A stretch of DNA of 64,000 bases, from NCBI RefSeq assembly GCF_003602095.1, contig NZ_RAHH01000015.1, forward strand, positions 79,973-143,972, in the 5' to 3' direction. Below the pieces are notes generated by a model that searched no databases, had not been told where the DNA came from, and worked only from the letters and a program-made list of their open reading frames with translations. Position 1 is the first letter of the stretch. The number at the start of each line of letters is the position of its first letter. Below are positions 61,903 through 64,000 of this stretch, in pieces. A program made the position numbers and the translations under genes. This stretch comes from Rahnella woolbedingensis (GTDB lineage: Bacteria > Pseudomonadota > Gammaproteobacteria > Enterobacterales > Enterobacteriaceae).

Positions 61903-63203
61903 AAATTTATCAACGCGTGTTATCCGTCTTCGTACTGGCTGTGCTGCTCAGCAGTTGTGATGACAGTTCGCAAATTGATCCAAAAAAACAGACCGGGGCT
62001 AACCCTGAACTGCCAAAAGCGCAAAATTTTCTGATGCCACCGATGAAAGTGCCGGAAGGCATTCCCTGGAAAAGCGGTGAAATGCCCAAAGTCGCCGACG
62101 GACTGAAAATCGAGAAAATCGCCGGGGAGCTGAAACATCCGCGTCAGGTGTATGTACTGCCTAATAACGATGTGCTGGTGGCGGAATCAAATGGCCCGGC
62201 GAAGAAACTCATTTTCCGCCCGAAAGAGCTGATTATGGGCATGGTTCAGAAGTCATCAGGCAAAGGCGGCGAGGGCGGGAACCGCATCACGTTGCTGCGT
62301 AATACCGGTGGCATGTGGGAAAAACATACGTTTATCGCCAATATCAATTCACCCTTTGGTATTCAGCTGACGGGGAACACGCTGTGGGTCGCGAGCGCGG
62401 ACAGCCTGATAAAGTATCCGTATCAGACCGGCGAAACGCAGATTACCGCGCCGGGCGAAGTAGTTACGGAATTGCCGGGCGGTCCGATTAACCATCACTG
62501 GACAAAATCCCTGCTGGCGAGCCCGGATGGCAGCAAACTGTATGTCGGTGTCGGTTCTAACAGTAATATCACTGAGAATGGCATCGGAGCAGAAGACCGG
62601 CGCGCAGCCGTACTGGAAGTCGATGCCGCGACCGGAGCCAGCCGTATTTATGCCAGCGGATTGCGCAATCCGACCGGCCTGCAATGGGAACCGCAGAGTG
62701 GAAAACTCTGGGCGGTAGTGAATGAGCGTGATGAAATTGGTTCTGATCTGGTGCCGGATTACATGACGTCGGTGCAGGAACACGGTTTCTACGGCTGGCC
62801 CTACAGCTATTACGGCCAGCACGTTGACGAACGGGTCAAGCCGCCGCGTCCGGATCTGGTGGAGAAAGCGATCAAACCAGACTATGCCATCAGTTCCCAC
62901 GTTGCTCCGCTCGGACTGCTGTTCTATACCGGTGATAATATGCCGCAATATCGCGACGGCGCTTTCGTCAGCGAACACGGAAGCTGGAACCGTAAACCGC
63001 TGAACGGTTATCAGGTGATGTGGGTGAAATTCGAAAACGGTAAACCGGTGGGACTTCCGCTACCGGTCGTGACGGGTTTCCTGACTGACGATCAGAAACA
63101 GGTTCGCGGTCTACCTGTCGGGCTGGCAATGGATAAGCAGGGTGGCGTTCTGATTGCTGACGATGCGGGTAACGTGGTCTGGCGGGTAAGCAAAGCGCAG
63201 TAA
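61899..63203 (+). CDS. Sorbosone dehydrogenase-like lipoprotein (beta-propeller)
   Basis: The 434-residue precursor has a lipoprotein signal with lipobox LSSC (C20) and a six-bladed beta-propeller of the GSDH/sorbosone dehydrogenase (YliI-like) group. Repeated blades show HPRQVYVLPNNDVLVAES, SPFGIQLTGNTLWVAS, GLRNPTGLQWEPQSGKLWAV and GFYGWPYSYYG. Members are PQQ-dependent sugar dehydrogenases acting in the periplasm, but PQQ binding cannot be proven from sequence alone. The start overlaps the DUF2231 stop (ATGA). A hairpin terminator follows. Confidence 0.85.
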   Translation: MKIYQRVLSVFVLAVLLSSCDDSSQIDPKKQTGANPELPKAQNFLMPPMKVPEGIPWKSGEMPKVADGLKIEKIAGELKHPRQVYVLPNNDVLVAESNGPAKKLIFRPKELIMGMVQKSSGKGGEGGNRITLLRNTGGMWEKHTFIANINSPFGIQLTGNTLWVASADSLIKYPYQTGETQITAPGEVVTELPGGPINHHWTKSLLASPDGSKLYVGVGSNSNITENGIGAEDRRAAVLEVDAATGASRIYASGLRNPTGLQWEPQSGKLWAVVNERDEIGSDLVPDYMTSVQEHGFYGWPYSYYGQHVDERVKPPRPDLVEKAIKPDYAISSHVAPLGLLFYTGDNMPQYRDGAFVSEHGSWNRKPLNGYQVMWVKFENGKPVGLPLPVVTGFLTDDQKQVRGLPVGLAMDKQGGVLIADDAGNVVWRVSKAQ

Positions 63204-63217
63204 AATCTTTATCAGGA

Positions 63218-63245
63218 ATGCGGGCAGGGAGCCCGCATTTCTTTA
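63218..63245 (+). terminator. Terminator after the sorbosone dehydrogenase-like gene
   Basis: ATGCGGGC and GCCCGCAT form an 8-bp stem with a 5-nt loop and are followed by TTCTTT. It lies 15 bp after the stop. Confidence 0.82.
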
Positions 63246-63394
63246 TCAATAACCTCACCTTTACCCGGCCTGATAGCGTTTGCTCAGCGTGTCCTGACAT
63301 TGCTGCTGTGTCATCACTCGTCGGATTTTTGTACAGGGGATGTTAATCAGAGGAGGAGGAAAAGAAATGATTCCCTCCCGCGATGCGTGACGTA

Positions 63395-63712
63395 TTACAG
63401 CTCGGTCAGACGCTGAACGTTCAGGTTTTCCAGTTTACCGCTCAAGATATCGAGAAAATCATCGTGGTAGGACATTGCCACGTGTTGTTTCAAATCTTCT
63501 TCAGACTTCCAGCGTTCAATAAAGACGAATGACACTTTACCTTTATTTTCGAGGTTACGCACATCGGGTACAGCATGACTTTCATGCAGATCATATTGCA
63601 AGCATCCTGCTTCACGATGAGTTGGAGAAACCATTGCCAATGCAGCATCTCTAATAGTGTCGATGAATTCGGGCAAAGGGGTCAGTGTGGCAACAATTTT
63701 TACTTCGCTCAT
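63395..63712 (-). CDS. Antibiotic-biosynthesis-monooxygenase-domain protein (YgiN-like)
   Basis: The 105-residue ABM-fold protein starts VKIVATLTPLPEFIDTIRDA, followed by HREAGCLQYDLHES and FVFIERWKSEEDLKQHVAM, the three typical segments of the small dimeric monooxygenases such as YgiN (quinol oxidising). An insert VPDVRNLENKGKVSF lies between the second and third segments. Substrate unknown. It is probably monocistronic and on the opposite strand from the flanking genes. Confidence 0.82.
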   Translation of the reverse strand: MSEVKIVATLTPLPEFIDTIRDAALAMVSPTHREAGCLQYDLHESHAVPDVRNLENKGKVSFVFIERWKSEEDLKQHVAMSYHDDFLDILSGKLENLNVQRLTEL

Positions 63713-64000
63713 AGGGGGGCCTTTGATTGTTAGTGATTTATTCCGGATTTATACAATCCTGTACGGATTATTCAGGGTAGTTATAAGATGGTCATTGTGC
63801 CAGCCAATACGACAGAATCAATACTGAATGAGTCATTATGCAATTGGTGGGATGGGGTATAAATAATGAGCTCGTTGATCGATGCATTCAATTTAACATA
63901 ATCATGATTACACGCACCAAGTTTGTCAGCGCAAAGCGATAATGTCGTGTTCTAGCAAAGTTAAAATGTCGTACTCCGGTTAGCCTGTTCTTATTCAGGC
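63713..64000. repeat. Terminal intergenic stretch with two direct repeats
   Basis: No gene is seen. Near the end CAAAG-N4-AATGTCGT occurs twice, at 63932-63948 and 63956-63972, 24 bp apart. Such closely spaced repeats occur at the ends of some insertion sequences (for example the IS21 type), but no transposase lies in the window. Confidence 0.35.

Noticed and set aside
63256..63314. 17-codon minus-strand ORF (MTQQQCQ... ending RYQAG)
   Set aside because: Too short, with a poor ribosome site and no terminator or context to support it.

Overview
The window looks like a chromosomal segment of an enterobacterium of the order Enterobacterales. Several proteins read as close relatives of E. coli proteins (Mtr, DcuS/DcuR, MntR, YbjI, RcnB, class I fumarase), but the gene order is not that of E. 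coli. A Rahnella, Ewingella or Serratia-like genus is my guess, at low confidence. Genes are dense and intact. I see no rRNA, tRNA, CRISPR array, complete insertion sequence or clear pseudogene. Much of the window is a set of catabolic cassettes, each with its own regulator.

Left part (1-24.5 kb). The 3' end of an amino-acid ABC ATPase gene is followed by a serine hydrolase and a ROK regulator. Next is a fructan-type operon: LacI regulator, GPH symporter, GH32 fructosidase, a GH91 inulin fructotransferase/difructose-anhydride hydrolase homologue and a PfkB fructokinase. Its enzymes carry no signal peptides, so the most economical reading is import and intracellular hydrolysis of a difructose anhydride or short fructan. 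Then come a ybjJ/ybjI-like pair, two small envelope genes, a two-gene response-regulator unit whose first member is a degenerate receiver, mntR divergent from sitABCD with a MntR-like box between them, a flavin reductase, and a LacI/SIS/PTS-EIIBC cassette with a perfect 34-bp palindromic operator. An NAD(P)-binding protein and the tryptophan permease Mtr follow.

Middle part (24.5-44.6 kb). An unusual gene-free stretch of about 0.9 kb precedes a pirin gene and an ABC-F ATPase. The ABC-F gene has a 27-codon leader ORF and complementary segments that look like an attenuator. Further on are an MFS exporter, an SDR enzyme, an orphan LacI regulator, a DUF3750 protein and a class II Fic protein with a strong inverted repeat in its promoter. 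Next is an anaerobic C4-dicarboxylate block: class I fumarase, a DASS transporter, a soluble three-domain fumarate reductase, its FMN transferase ApbE, and DcuSR. A perfect FNR-type box lies between the transporter and the reductase. This block could take up malate or fumarate, interconvert them and use fumarate as an electron acceptor in the cytosol.

Right part (44.6-64 kb). A rhamnoside cassette (LamB-type porin, GPH symporter, GH78-like rhamnosidase, divergent RhaR-like AraC regulator) is followed by rcnB and a YghA-like SDR. Next is a polyamine-type ABC transporter operon ending in an M24-fold protein that has lost most metal ligands and a flavin reductase. It is divergent from a TIM-barrel isomerase/epimerase and a GntR regulator, with four ATTCGCA repeats in the shared promoter. 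The window ends with membrane genes, a sorbosone-dehydrogenase-like lipoprotein, a small monooxygenase and a pair of direct repeats at the edge that may belong to a mobile element.
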